Below, piece after piece: positions 1-6,934 of a DNA stretch of 11,245 nucleotides. Position 1 is the stretch's first letter; each line of letters starts with the position of its first letter. The translations under genes were made by a program, and so were the position numbers. Below the pieces are notes generated by a model. The model made no database searches. It was not told the DNA's origin and saw only the letters and a list, made by a program, of their open reading frames with translations. Origin of the DNA: an uncultured delta proteobacterium. Lineage in GTDB: Bacteria > Myxococcota_A > Polyangia > Polyangiales > Polyangiaceae. The stretch is taken from NCBI GenBank assembly GCA_903893335.1, contig CAITLX010000476.1, positions 1-11,245 on the forward strand, written 5' to 3'.

Positions 1-531
1 ACGCGCCAGCTCTCGCTCGGCGAGCGCATGAAGTGCGAGCTCGTCGCCGCGCTGCTGCACCGCCCCGACGTCCTGTTCCTCGACGAGCCGACCATCGGCC
101 TCGACGTCTCGATGCAGCTCACGGTGCGCGAGTTCATCGCGTCGTACGGCGCGCGCCACGGCGCCACCACGCTGCTGACGTCGCACGACATGGGCGACGT
201 CGTCGCGCTCTGCCCGCGCGTCATCGTCATCGACGGCGGGCGCATCCGCTTCGACGGCTCTCCCGACGCGCTCGTGCGCTCGGTGCGCCCCCACAAGCGC
301 ATCGGCCTTCGCCTCGCCGGCCCCGCGCCGCGCGAGCTGCTCGAGAAGGTCGGCGCCGTGGTCGAGCTCGACGCGGCGCACGCCGTGGTGCAGGTGCCGC
401 AGGCCTCGCTGCGCGACGCGGTCGCCCACCTGCTCGCTTCGCTCGAGGTCACCGATCTGACCGTCGAGGACCCGCCGCTCGAGGAGGTGCTGCGCGAGTT
501 CTTCTCGACCAAGCCGGTCGAGGCGCCGTGA
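1..531 (+). CDS. ABC transporter ATP-binding protein, 3' part (gene starts before the window)
   Basis: The frame is open from base 1, so the N-terminal half with Walker A and the Q-loop lies outside the window; 176 residues are visible. Seen directly: an ABC signature variant LSLGE (visible residues 4-8), Walker B VLFLDEP followed by the D-loop IGLD, and the H-loop TSHD. After the ATPase core comes a C-terminal extension of about 85 residues ending in EDPPLEEVLREFF, the tail style of the COG4586 ATPases that pair with COG4587/COG3694 permeases. The ATG at 28 is internal, since the signature motif lies upstream of it. The protein would power export by the two permeases encoded next, at the inner face of the membrane. 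Its stop overlaps the next start as GTGA. Family assignment is confident; the substrate is unknown. Confidence 0.93.
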   Translation, partial: TRQLSLGERMKCELVAALLHRPDVLFLDEPTIGLDVSMQLTVREFIASYGARHGATTLLTSHDMGDVVALCPRVIVIDGGRIRFDGSPDALVRSVRPHKRIGLRLAGPAPRELLEKVGAVVELDAAHAVVQVPQASLRDAVAHLLASLEVTDLTVEDPPLEEVLREFFSTKPVEAP

Positions 532-1325
532 GGCGCGAGCTCTCGGCGCTGCCCACGCTGCTGCGCATCGGCCTGGCCGAGGCGGTCGCGTACCGCGCCG
601 AGATGGTCGTGTGGATGCTCACGATGACGATGCCGCTCGTGAGCCTCGCGCTCTGGTCGGCGGTCGCCGACGTCGCCCCCGTCGCCGGCTTCGCGTCGGG
701 CGATTTCGCGGCGTATTTCCTCGCGACGCTCGTGGTGCGCCAGGTCACCGGCTCGTGGGTCGTGTGGGAGATGAACCAGGAGATCCGCAGCGGCACGCTC
801 GTGCGCCGCCTGCTGCGCCCCGTCTCGCCCCTGCTCACGTACGCGTGCGAGGGGGTCGCCGCGGTGCCGCTGCGCAGCCTCGTCGCCCTGCCCTTCGCCG
901 TCGCCGGGCTCGTCGCCACCGGAGGCTCGCGGCTGCCGCACGACGTGACGACGTGGGTCGCGTGGGGCGTCTCGATGGTGGGGGCGTGGCTGCTCGGCTT
1001 CGCGCTGCTCGCGACGCTCGGCGCGCTCGCGTTCTACCTCGAGAGCACCACGGCGCTGTTCGACGCGTACATGGCGCTCTTCCTCGTCTTCTCGGGCTAC
1101 CTCGTGCCGCTCGAGCTTCTCCCTGCGTGGGTGCGCGCCGTCGCGCGCGCGCTGCCGCTTCGCTACACGCTCGCGACGCCGGTGGAGATCCTCGTCGGGC
1201 GCCTCCCCCGAGCCGCGCTCGCGGGCGAGCTCGCGGCGCAGTGGGCGTGGGTCGTCGCCGCGTGGGCGGTGGCGACCTTCGCGTTCCGGCGCGGCGTGCG
1301 CCGCTTCGCCGCGTACGGAGGCTGA
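528..1325 (+). CDS. ABC-2 family transporter permease (COG4587-like)
   Basis: A 265-residue integral membrane protein with about six hydrophobic segments (roughly residues 24-46, 62-82, 105-128, 145-172, 180-205 and 235-256). I chose the GTG at 528 because it overlaps the ATPase stop (GTGA) and has GAGG at 520-523; the same frame stays open further upstream, but only as a shadow of the ATPase gene. The stretch around FSGYLVPLELLP followed by ALPLRYTLATPVEILVG is typical of COG4587 permeases, which are around 260-270 residues. The pairing with a second permease 4 nt downstream fits the three-gene ATPase-permease-permease export operons of this group. The two permeases probably form a heterodimer. 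The substrate cannot be read from sequence. Confidence 0.9.
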   Translation: MRRELSALPTLLRIGLAEAVAYRAEMVVWMLTMTMPLVSLALWSAVADVAPVAGFASGDFAAYFLATLVVRQVTGSWVVWEMNQEIRSGTLVRRLLRPVSPLLTYACEGVAAVPLRSLVALPFAVAGLVATGGSRLPHDVTTWVAWGVSMVGAWLLGFALLATLGALAFYLESTTALFDAYMALFLVFSGYLVPLELLPAWVRAVARALPLRYTLATPVEILVGRLPRAALAGELAAQWAWVVAAWAVATFAFRRGVRRFAAYGG

Positions 1326-1329
1326 CCCG

Positions 1330-2118
1330 ATGCGCGGCGCCCTCTCGCTCATCGGGCTTCAGCTGCGCCTGTCGCTGGCGCGCAGCGCGCAGTACCGCTG
1401 GGACTTCGTGACGAGCGGGCTGATGACGCTCGTCTGGACGGCCATCGGCGTCATCCCCGTGTTCGTCGCGCTGCACGGGCGCCCGAGCGTCGCGGGCTGG
1501 TCGTACGAGGCGGCGCTGGTCGTCGTCGGCTGGTTCACGCTGCTCAAGGGCGTGCTCGAGGGGGCGGTCAACCCCTCGCTCGTGGCCGTCGTCGAGCACA
1601 TCCGCCAGGGCACGCTCGACTTCGTGCTGCTCAAGCCCCGCGACGCGCAGCTGCTCGTGTCGACCTCGCGCTTCGAGCCCTGGCGCATCGTCGACGTCGT
1701 GGCGGGGCTCGCGCTCGTCGTCTGGGCGCTGCACGCGCTCGGGCGCGTCCCCTCGCCCGGCGGCGTCGCCCTCGCGCTCACGCTGCTCGGCGCGGCGGTC
1801 GTCGTGCTCTACGCGCTCTGGATCCTGGTCGTCTCGGCGGCGTTCTGGGTCGTGCGGCTCGACAACCTCGCGTACCTGTTCAACGCGCTGTTCGACTTCG
1901 CGCGCTGGCCCATCGACGTGTTTCGGGGCCTGGTGGCGCTGCTGTTCACCTACGTGCTGCCGCTCGCGCTGATGACGACCTACCCCGTGCGCGCGCTGCT
2001 CGGCACGCTCGAGCCGCGCGTGGCCGTCGCCGCGCTCGCGGGCGCGCTCGCGTTCGCGCTCGTCGCGCGCCGCACGTTTCAGGCCGCGCTCGGTCGCTAC
2101 ACCTCGGCCTCGAGCTGA
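1330..2118 (+). CDS. ABC-2 family transporter permease (COG3694-like)
   Basis: A 262-residue membrane protein, second permease of the operon. GGAGG at 1317-1321, 8 nt before the ATG and overlapping the end of the previous gene, supports the start. Visible hallmarks: an N-terminal amphipathic stretch before the first membrane segment, the IRQGTLDFVLLKP loop near residues 95-107, FDFARWPIDVF near 188-198, and YVLPLALMTTYPVRALLG near 209-226. This arrangement is characteristic of COG3694 permeases partnered with COG4587 and COG4586. It ends 27 bp before the convergent His-rich gene. No substrate-binding protein gene is nearby, which agrees with export rather than uptake. Confidence 0.9.
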   Translation: MRGALSLIGLQLRLSLARSAQYRWDFVTSGLMTLVWTAIGVIPVFVALHGRPSVAGWSYEAALVVVGWFTLLKGVLEGAVNPSLVAVVEHIRQGTLDFVLLKPRDAQLLVSTSRFEPWRIVDVVAGLALVVWALHALGRVPSPGGVALALTLLGAAVVVLYALWILVVSAAFWVVRLDNLAYLFNALFDFARWPIDVFRGLVALLFTYVLPLALMTTYPVRALLGTLEPRVAVAALAGALAFALVARRTFQAALGRYTSASS

Positions 2119-2145
2119 GCCTCGCGGCCCGACGCGCTCGCGGCG

Positions 2146-2574
2146 TCAGCCCTGCTCGGGGGGCTCGACCGGCGCGGGCGCGCCGCAGCGCGCGGCGACC
2201 ACCTGATCGACCAGGTGCGCGACGCGCTCGCCGACGAGCCGCACGATCGTGTCGATGACGCGCTTCTCGTCGAAGTCCTGGCCCGAGCCCCGCTCGTCGC
2301 GCCCCGACGGCTGGCAGCAACCCTGCCGCTGCGAGCCCCCGCAGCCGTGCCCATGCTGATGCTGATGATGGTGGTGGTGGTGCGGGTGCTGGCCCCCGTG
2401 CTCGTGGCGCGCCCCGCAGCCGCCGCCGTGCTCGTGGCGCTGCGCGCCGCCTCCGTGCTCATGGCGCTGCCCGCAGCAGCCGCCCCCCTGCGCCCGCTCG
2501 CTGCGCACGCCGAGTCGCTGCTCGATGGCCTCGAGCCGCCGGAGAACCTCGCCCAACATTCGATCGTCGTGCAT
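2146..2574 (-). CDS. Small His/Cys-rich protein, putative metal-binding (family not recognised)
   Basis: I do not recognise a named family. The 142-residue product has three parts. Residues 5-27 form a short predicted coiled-coil (MLGEVLRRLEAIEQRLGV). Residues 30-88 are rich in Gly, His and Cys, with three RHEHGG copies, a run of six His at 65-70 followed by QHQHGHGCGG, and Cys at 33, 34, 53, 78, 86 and 87. Residues 100-130 look helical (DFDEKRVIDTIVRLVGERV onward). There is no signal peptide or membrane segment, so it is probably cytoplasmic. His/Cys content of this kind suggests binding of Ni, Zn, Cu or Co, as a store or chaperone; this is inference. The ATG at 2574 is favoured over longer starts because AGGAG lies 8 nt upstream. 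It is divergent from the acyl-CoA dehydrogenase gene and convergent with the ABC operon. Confidence 0.75.
   Translation of the reverse strand: MHDDRMLGEVLRRLEAIEQRLGVRSERAQGGGCCGQRHEHGGGAQRHEHGGGCGARHEHGGQHPHHHHHHQHQHGHGCGGSQRQGCCQPSGRDERGSGQDFDEKRVIDTIVRLVGERVAHLVDQVVAARCGAPAPVEPPEQG
2396..2467. repeat. Three imperfect copies of a 15-bp coding repeat (RHEHGG units)
   Basis: Copies of CCGTGCTCGTGGCGC lie at 2396-2410 and 2426-2440, with a one-mismatch copy at 2453-2467. Spacings are 30 and 27 bp, both multiples of three, so the reading frame is kept. On the minus strand they encode the repeated (Q/A)RHEHGG units of the His-rich protein. This looks like internal expansion of a metal-binding segment. 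Confidence 0.8.
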
Positions 2575-2582
2575 CGCTCGCG

Positions 2583-2587
2583 CTCCT
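2583..2587 (-). promoter_or_regulatory. Ribosome binding site of the His-rich gene
   Basis: AGGAG on the minus strand, 8 nt before the ATG at 2574. It decides the start: the same frame is open to 3060, but that upstream part runs antisense to the acyl-CoA dehydrogenase gene. Confidence 0.7.
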
Positions 2588-2699
2588 CGGGCCCTCGCGG
2601 GCCTCGCCGAAACCGAAGAATACCACTCTCTCCGACCGCTCGCCGTTCGTGTAGGGTGTCGCCCCGCACGCGCCTGCGGCCACCGCCGGCGCGAGCCAC

Positions 2700-2705
2700 G
2701 AGGAG
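2700..2705 (+). promoter_or_regulatory. Ribosome binding site of the first acyl-CoA dehydrogenase
   Basis: GAGGAG, 8 nt before the ATG at 2714. It fixes the start there rather than at in-frame codons as far back as 2525, which lie inside the divergent His-rich gene. Confidence 0.75.
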
Positions 2706-2713
2706 CCTGCCCG

Positions 2714-3898
2714 ATGGACCTGTCGTTCACCCCTGCGCAGACCGCGTTCCGCGACGAGGTACGCGCGTGGATTCGCGAGGCCATGCCCCCGCACCTCGCC
2801 GAGAAGGCCGCGGTCGACGCGCACTTCGAGATGAGCGAGGTGATGGAGTGGCACCGGGTGCTCCACGCCAAGGGCTGGGTCGCCCCCAACTGGCCGAAGG
2901 AGTGGGGCGGACCGGGCCTCGACGTCACCGAGCGCTTCATCCTCACCGAGGAGCTCGAGCTCGCAGGCGCGCCGCAGCTGAGCCCCTTCGGGCTCGCGAT
3001 GGTCGGGCCGCTGCTGCTGCAGTTCGGCTCCGAGGCGCAGAAGCAGCGCTTCCTCCCCAAGATCCTCTCAGGCGACGAGAAGTGGTGCCAGGGCTACTCC
3101 GAGCCGAACGCCGGCAGCGATCTCGCGTCGCTCAAGCTGCGCGCCGACGACGACGGCAACGGGGGCTTCGTGCTCAACGGCCAGAAGACGTGGACGACGT
3201 ACGCGCAGTACGCCGACTGGATCTTCGTGCTCGCGCGCACCGACGGCTCGGCCAAGAAGCAGGAGGGCATCAGCTTCCTGCTCGTCGACATGAAGTCGCC
3301 GGGCCTCACCGTGAAGCCGTTCCTCACGACGGGCGGCACCCCGGCGTTCTGCGAGACCTTCTTCGAGAACGTCGCCGTCCCCGGCGACAACCTCGTCGGC
3401 CCGCTGAACGGCGGCTGGACGCTCGCCAAGGCGCTGCTCGGCCACGAGCGCACGCTCATCGCGCACGTCGGGCACTCGGCGCGCGCGCTGCTGCGGCTCA
3501 AGCGCATCGCGCAGTCCGCGCAGAAGGACGGCAAGCCGCTGCTCGACGACCCGGTCTTCCGCGCGAAGATCGCGCGCCTCGAGGTGCGCTTCCGCTCGCT
3601 GCAGACGACCAACTACCGCGTCGTCGCCGGCGCGCAGCTCGGCAACGCGCCCGGGCCCGAGTCGTCGATCCTCAAGATCCGCGGCTCCGAGACGCTGCAG
3701 CACTTGATGGAGCTGACGATGGAGGCGATGGGCCACGACGCGCTCGCCTGGTTCAACCCGCCGGGCGTGGTGCCACCGATCGAGCAGTGGGTCGCCTCCG
3801 GCTTCAACTACACGCGCGCCACGACGATCTACGGCGGCGCGAACGAGATCCAGCGCAACGTCATCGCGAAGCTCATTCTCGGCCTTCCTTCGCGCTGA
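2714..3898 (+). CDS. Acyl-CoA dehydrogenase, probable catalytic (alpha) subunit of a heteromeric enzyme
   Basis: A 394-residue flavoprotein-type dehydrogenase that would oxidise acyl-CoA to 2-enoyl-CoA. The N-terminal helical domain covers about residues 1-120. The middle beta domain follows, with QGYSEPNAGSDLASL (126-140), the usual substrate/FAD segment, and LNGQKTWTT. The C-terminal helical domain ends in YGGANEIQRNVIAKLILG. Where MCAD-type enzymes have the catalytic Glu (YEGT), this protein has Gly374. Instead Glu245 in LGHERTLIA sits at the helix-G position used as base by the IVD-like group and by mycobacterial FadE26-type alpha subunits. It also lacks the RxxFG FAD motif of homotetrameric enzymes, which its downstream neighbour supplies. 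Eighteen bases separate it from that gene. The family is certain; pairing and a bulky or branched substrate are inferred. Confidence 0.93.
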   Translation: MDLSFTPAQTAFRDEVRAWIREAMPPHLAEKAAVDAHFEMSEVMEWHRVLHAKGWVAPNWPKEWGGPGLDVTERFILTEELELAGAPQLSPFGLAMVGPLLLQFGSEAQKQRFLPKILSGDEKWCQGYSEPNAGSDLASLKLRADDDGNGGFVLNGQKTWTTYAQYADWIFVLARTDGSAKKQEGISFLLVDMKSPGLTVKPFLTTGGTPAFCETFFENVAVPGDNLVGPLNGGWTLAKALLGHERTLIAHVGHSARALLRLKRIAQSAQKDGKPLLDDPVFRAKIARLEVRFRSLQTTNYRVVAGAQLGNAPGPESSILKIRGSETLQHLMELTMEAMGHDALAWFNPPGVVPPIEQWVASGFNYTRATTIYGGANEIQRNVIAKLILGLPSR

Positions 3899-3916
3899 GC
3901 CGACCCCGAGGACCCG

Positions 3917-5068
3917 ATGAACTTCGAACTGTCGCCCGACCAGAAGCTCCTCGTCGACACCGCCGCTGCGTTCGCGCGCAAGCAGTCGCCCGTCTCGCGG
4001 CTGCGCGAGCTGCGCGCCGACCCCGTGGGCTGGCAGAAGGCCACCTGGAAGCAGATGGGCGAGCTCGGCTGGCTCGCCATGCTCTTTCCCGAGGAGCTCG
4101 GCGGCTTCGGCGCGAGCTTCGTCGACCTCTGCCTCGTCATCGAGCAGCTCGGCGCCACGCTCGTGCCCGAGCCCATCGTCCCGTCGGTCGTGCTCGCGGG
4201 GCTCCCCCTGCTGCGCGTCGGCAGCGACGCGCAGAAGCAGCGCTGGCTCGCGCCGCTCGCGGCGGGCGACGTGTCGCTCGCGCTCGCCTGGGCCGAGCGC
4301 GACGGGCGCTACGACGCCGCCTCGGTGACCACGCGCGCCGAGCGCGCAGGCGCCGGCTGGAGGCTCACCGGTGAGAAGGTGTTCGTGCTCAACGGGCACG
4401 CCGCCGACGCGCTGCTCGTCTCGGCGCGCACGTCCGGCGGCCCCCGCGACCGCGAGGGCGTCACGCTCTGGCTCGTCGAGCCGAGCGCTCCCGGCGTCAC
4501 GGTGCAGCCCATCCAGACGATGGACGGCCACCACGCGGCGATGGTGCGCTTCGACGGCGTCGAGCTCGGCGACGACGCGCGCGTCGGCGCGCTCGGCGGC
4601 GGCGTCGCCGAGGTCGAGCGCGCGCTCGACGACGGCGCGGCGGCGAGCTGCTCCGAGGGCGCGGGCATGATGCAGACCGTGCTCGCGATGACGACCGAGT
4701 ACCTGCGCACGCGCGAGCAGTTCGGCGTGAAGATCGGCTCGTTTCAGGCGCTGCAGCACCGCGCGGTCGACATGTTCGTCGAGTGCGAGCTCGCCAAGTC
4801 GATGGCGCTGCTCGCGGCGATCCGCACCGACGGCGACGACGCCGACGAGCGCCGCTCGGCCGTGTCGTGGGCCAAGGCGCAGCTCGGCGAGAGCGGCCGC
4901 TACGTCACGCAGCAGGCCACGCAGCTGCACGGCGGCGTGGGCGTCACCGACGAGCACGACGTGGGGCTCTACTTCAAGCGCATGCAGGTGCTGTCCAGCC
5001 TCTACGGCGACGACGAGCACCACATCGCCCGCCTCGGCCGTCTGCCGAGCTTCACGCGTGACCTCTGA
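3917..5068 (+). CDS. Acyl-CoA dehydrogenase, probable non-catalytic (beta) subunit
   Basis: A 383-residue member of the acyl-CoA dehydrogenase fold. GAGGA at 3908-3912 precedes the ATG. It retains FAD-binding features: TREQFG (265-270) and TQLHGGVGVTDEHDVGLYFK (335-354). Both possible catalytic positions look empty. The YEGT region reads YGDDEHH (363-369), and the helix-G region reads ALDDGAAASC, aligning about Gly240 with Glu245 of the upstream partner. This complementarity matches the alpha2beta2 acyl-CoA dehydrogenases of mycobacterial steroid breakdown (FadE26-FadE27 and FadE28-FadE29), where one chain carries the base and the other completes the FAD site. The substrate is not readable from sequence. 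Alternatively it may use a different base; the alignment is by eye. Confidence 0.92.
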   Translation: MNFELSPDQKLLVDTAAAFARKQSPVSRLRELRADPVGWQKATWKQMGELGWLAMLFPEELGGFGASFVDLCLVIEQLGATLVPEPIVPSVVLAGLPLLRVGSDAQKQRWLAPLAAGDVSLALAWAERDGRYDAASVTTRAERAGAGWRLTGEKVFVLNGHAADALLVSARTSGGPRDREGVTLWLVEPSAPGVTVQPIQTMDGHHAAMVRFDGVELGDDARVGALGGGVAEVERALDDGAAASCSEGAGMMQTVLAMTTEYLRTREQFGVKIGSFQALQHRAVDMFVECELAKSMALLAAIRTDGDDADERRSAVSWAKAQLGESGRYVTQQATQLHGGVGVTDEHDVGLYFKRMQVLSSLYGDDEHHIARLGRLPSFTRDL

Positions 5069-6806
5069 CCCGCCGCGCCGCAGCGACGCGCTCGCCACGC
5101 TGGCCGCGCTCTCGCTCGGCTTCCGCTCGCGCTACCTGCGCAGCGAGCAGGTGGTCGCGCAGCTTCGCGCGTGGGCCAACGCGTGGCCCGACATGCTCAC
5201 GCTGCGCACCCTCGCCCAGACGCCCGAGGGGCGCCCCATCGTCGTCGCCATCCTCGGCGACGAGAGCGCGCCGGCCGTCTGGGTCGACGCCAACATGCAC
5301 GCGGGCGAGCTGTGCGGCACGCACGTCGCGCTCGGCGTCCTCGAGGACCTGCTCGCGCTGCGGCTCGGCGCGGCGCCGTCGCGGCTCGGCATCCCCGACG
5401 CAATCGCGCCGCGGCTGCGCGAGCTGACGGCGTTCATCTGCCCGCGCGTCTCGCCCGACGGCGCCGAGGCGGTGCTCACCGACGGCCGCTACGTGCGCTC
5501 GCTGCCCCGCGACGGCCGCATCGGCCAGAGCGCGCCGCGCTGGGTGCACCGCGACGTGGACGGCGACGGCCTCGCGCAGCTGATGCGCGTCGAGGACGCC
5601 GCCGGCGAGTGGGTGAGCCTGCCCGAGATGCCCGCCGTGCTCGTGCCGCGGCAGATCGACGACACCGGTCCGTTTTACGCGCTCTACCCCGAGGGTCACA
5701 TCGAGGGCTGGGACGGCTTCACCATCCCCGAGGCGACCTACCTCTCGGACACGCAGACCGACCTCAACCGCAATTTCCCCTACGGCTGGCAGCCCGAGCC
5801 CGCGCAGGCCGGCGCCGGCGACTACCCGTGCAGCGAGCCCGAGAGCCGCGCGCTCGTCGACTTCGCGGGCGTGCACCCCAACATCTTCGTCTGGCTCAAC
5901 CTCCACACCTTCGGCGGCGTCTTCATCCGCCCGCTCGGCGACGCGCCCGACGCGAAGATGGACGCCCACGACCTCGGCGTGTTTCGCCAGATCGAGGCGT
6001 GGAACACAGAGGCGACGGGCTACCCGACCGTCAGCGGCTACCACGAGTTTCTCTACGAGCCCGACAAGCCGCTGCGCGGCGACCTGACCGAGTGGGCCTA
6101 CCACCAGCGCGGCGCGCTCGCGTACGTCGCCGAGCTCTGGGACCTGCCGCGCCAGGCCGGCATCGAGGTGCGCCGCCCCTTCATCGACACCTTCCAGCGC
6201 ATGACGCGCGCCGACCTCGCCCGCATCGCGCAGTGGGACCGCGACCACAACGCGTCGCGCGCGGTGCGACCGTGGCGCCGCTTCGAGCACCCGCAGCTCG
6301 GACCGGTCGAGCTCGGCGGCATCGACCCGCGCTTCGGCCTGCAGAACCCGCCGCCCGAGCGGCTCGACGAGCTCTGCCGCGCGCATGCGCGCGCGTTCCT
6401 GCGCGTCGCGAGCCTCCCGCCGGTCGTGCGGCTCGACCAGGTCCGCGTCGTGCGGCTCGACGCCGAGGTGTCGCGCGTCGAGATCGTCGTGCGCAACCAC
6501 GGCTACCTCGCGACCTACGGCGCCCACGCCGCGCGCGCGCTGCCCTGGAACGAGCCGCTGCAAGCGCGCCTCGCGTGCCACGACGGCGTCGCGCTCGTCG
6601 CGGGCGACGCGCGCCAGAGCCTCGGGCACCTCGAGGGGTGGGGCCGCGGCGCGCACGACTCCAGCTACGCCCTCTCGGTCTCGCGCAGCCGCGGCAACGT
6701 GCAGGCGCGGCGCGCTCAGTGGGTCGTGCGCGGCGCCGGCGAGGTGACCGTGAGCGTCTCGTCGGTGCGCGTCGGCCGCGTCGAGCGACGCGCGCGCGTG
6801 GGCTGA
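5058..6806 (+). CDS. M14-family zinc metallocarboxypeptidase
   Basis: The 582-residue product has the M14 (carboxypeptidase A-like) active site. Zinc ligands are His81 and Glu84 in NMHAGE and His283 in NLHTFGG; the substrate-binding Asn-Arg pair is in TDLNRNFPYGW (234-244); Glu359 in YVAELWDLP is the catalytic glutamate. A DVDGDG loop (166-171) and the LMRVED segment are shared with a bacterial M14 subgroup. The final 170 residues form an extra region, probably beta-rich. No signal peptide is visible, so it is probably cytoplasmic, unusual for a protein-digesting carboxypeptidase. It might cleave small amide or peptide conjugates. The GTG at 5058 overlaps the preceding dehydrogenase by 11 bp, indicating translational coupling; no strong ribosome site is seen. 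The family is confident, the substrate unknown. Confidence 0.92.
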   Translation: MTSDPPRRSDALATLAALSLGFRSRYLRSEQVVAQLRAWANAWPDMLTLRTLAQTPEGRPIVVAILGDESAPAVWVDANMHAGELCGTHVALGVLEDLLALRLGAAPSRLGIPDAIAPRLRELTAFICPRVSPDGAEAVLTDGRYVRSLPRDGRIGQSAPRWVHRDVDGDGLAQLMRVEDAAGEWVSLPEMPAVLVPRQIDDTGPFYALYPEGHIEGWDGFTIPEATYLSDTQTDLNRNFPYGWQPEPAQAGAGDYPCSEPESRALVDFAGVHPNIFVWLNLHTFGGVFIRPLGDAPDAKMDAHDLGVFRQIEAWNTEATGYPTVSGYHEFLYEPDKPLRGDLTEWAYHQRGALAYVAELWDLPRQAGIEVRRPFIDTFQRMTRADLARIAQWDRDHNASRAVRPWRRFEHPQLGPVELGGIDPRFGLQNPPPERLDELCRAHARAFLRVASLPPVVRLDQVRVVRLDAEVSRVEIVVRNHGYLATYGAHAARALPWNEPLQARLACHDGVALVAGDARQSLGHLEGWGRGAHDSSYALSVSRSRGNVQARRAQWVVRGAGEVTVSVSSVRVGRVERRARVG

Positions 6807-6828
6807 CGCGCGCCCCCCGCAGCGCGCG
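6807..6828. terminator. Possible hairpin terminator after the carboxypeptidase gene
   Basis: CGCGCG at 6807-6812 can pair with CGCGCG at 6823-6828 around a C-rich 10-nt loop, directly after the stop codon. No T-run follows, so intrinsic termination is doubtful, and such stems arise easily in GC-rich DNA. Confidence 0.3.
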
Positions 6829-6847
6829 CCGACCCACTCAGCGAGCT

Positions 6848-6934
6848 CTCAGCCGAGCACGCCCGACGAACGAACTCTCAGCCGAGCTCGCCCGTCGATC
6901 GAGCGCTCAGCCGAGCACGCTCTTCGCGATGACG
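6848..6934. repeat. 29-bp tandem repeat, three units, covering the 3' end of the third dehydrogenase gene
   Basis: CTCAGCCGAGC recurs at 6848, 6877 and 6906, exactly 29 bp apart. Units 1 and 2 match at 24 of 29 positions; unit 3 is the end of the dehydrogenase coding sequence and is more diverged beyond its first 15 bases. Each unit carries TCA, a TGA stop on the minus strand. Because 29 is not a multiple of three, the three stops fall in all three minus-strand frames. The array fills most of the convergent gap between the carboxypeptidase and dehydrogenase genes. Confidence 0.85.

Larger units (their letters stand above)
2575..2713. promoter_or_regulatory. Shared divergent upstream region (His-rich gene / acyl-CoA dehydrogenase)
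   Basis: This 139-bp non-coding stretch must hold the promoters of both divergent genes. On the minus strand TATTCT (2617-2622) is a possible -10 for the His-rich gene and sits in the only AT-richer patch; I see no good -35. On the plus strand TAGGGT (2652-2657) is a weak -10 candidate for the dehydrogenase operon. A 5-bp perfect hairpin (2590-2594 with 2599-2603) lies just upstream of the His-rich ribosome site in its leader. The promoter calls are guesses; that the region is regulatory follows from gene orientation. Confidence 0.4.

Noticed and set aside
2131..2147. Hairpin (GACGC/GCGTC) as a terminator between the ABC operon and the His-rich gene
   Set aside because: The stem is only 5 bp with no T-run; such stems are expected by chance at this GC content.
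2215..4374. A 719-codon plus-strand frame
   Set aside because: It is antisense to the His-rich gene and out of frame with both dehydrogenases, whose catalytic motifs are plain.
3068..6656. Very long minus-strand open frames (676 codons at 3068-5098 and 534 codons at 5052-6656)
   Set aside because: They lie opposite the dehydrogenase and carboxypeptidase genes, which have clear motifs. Their translations are Arg/Ala/His/Val-rich with no recognisable domain, the usual antisense shadow in GC-rich DNA.
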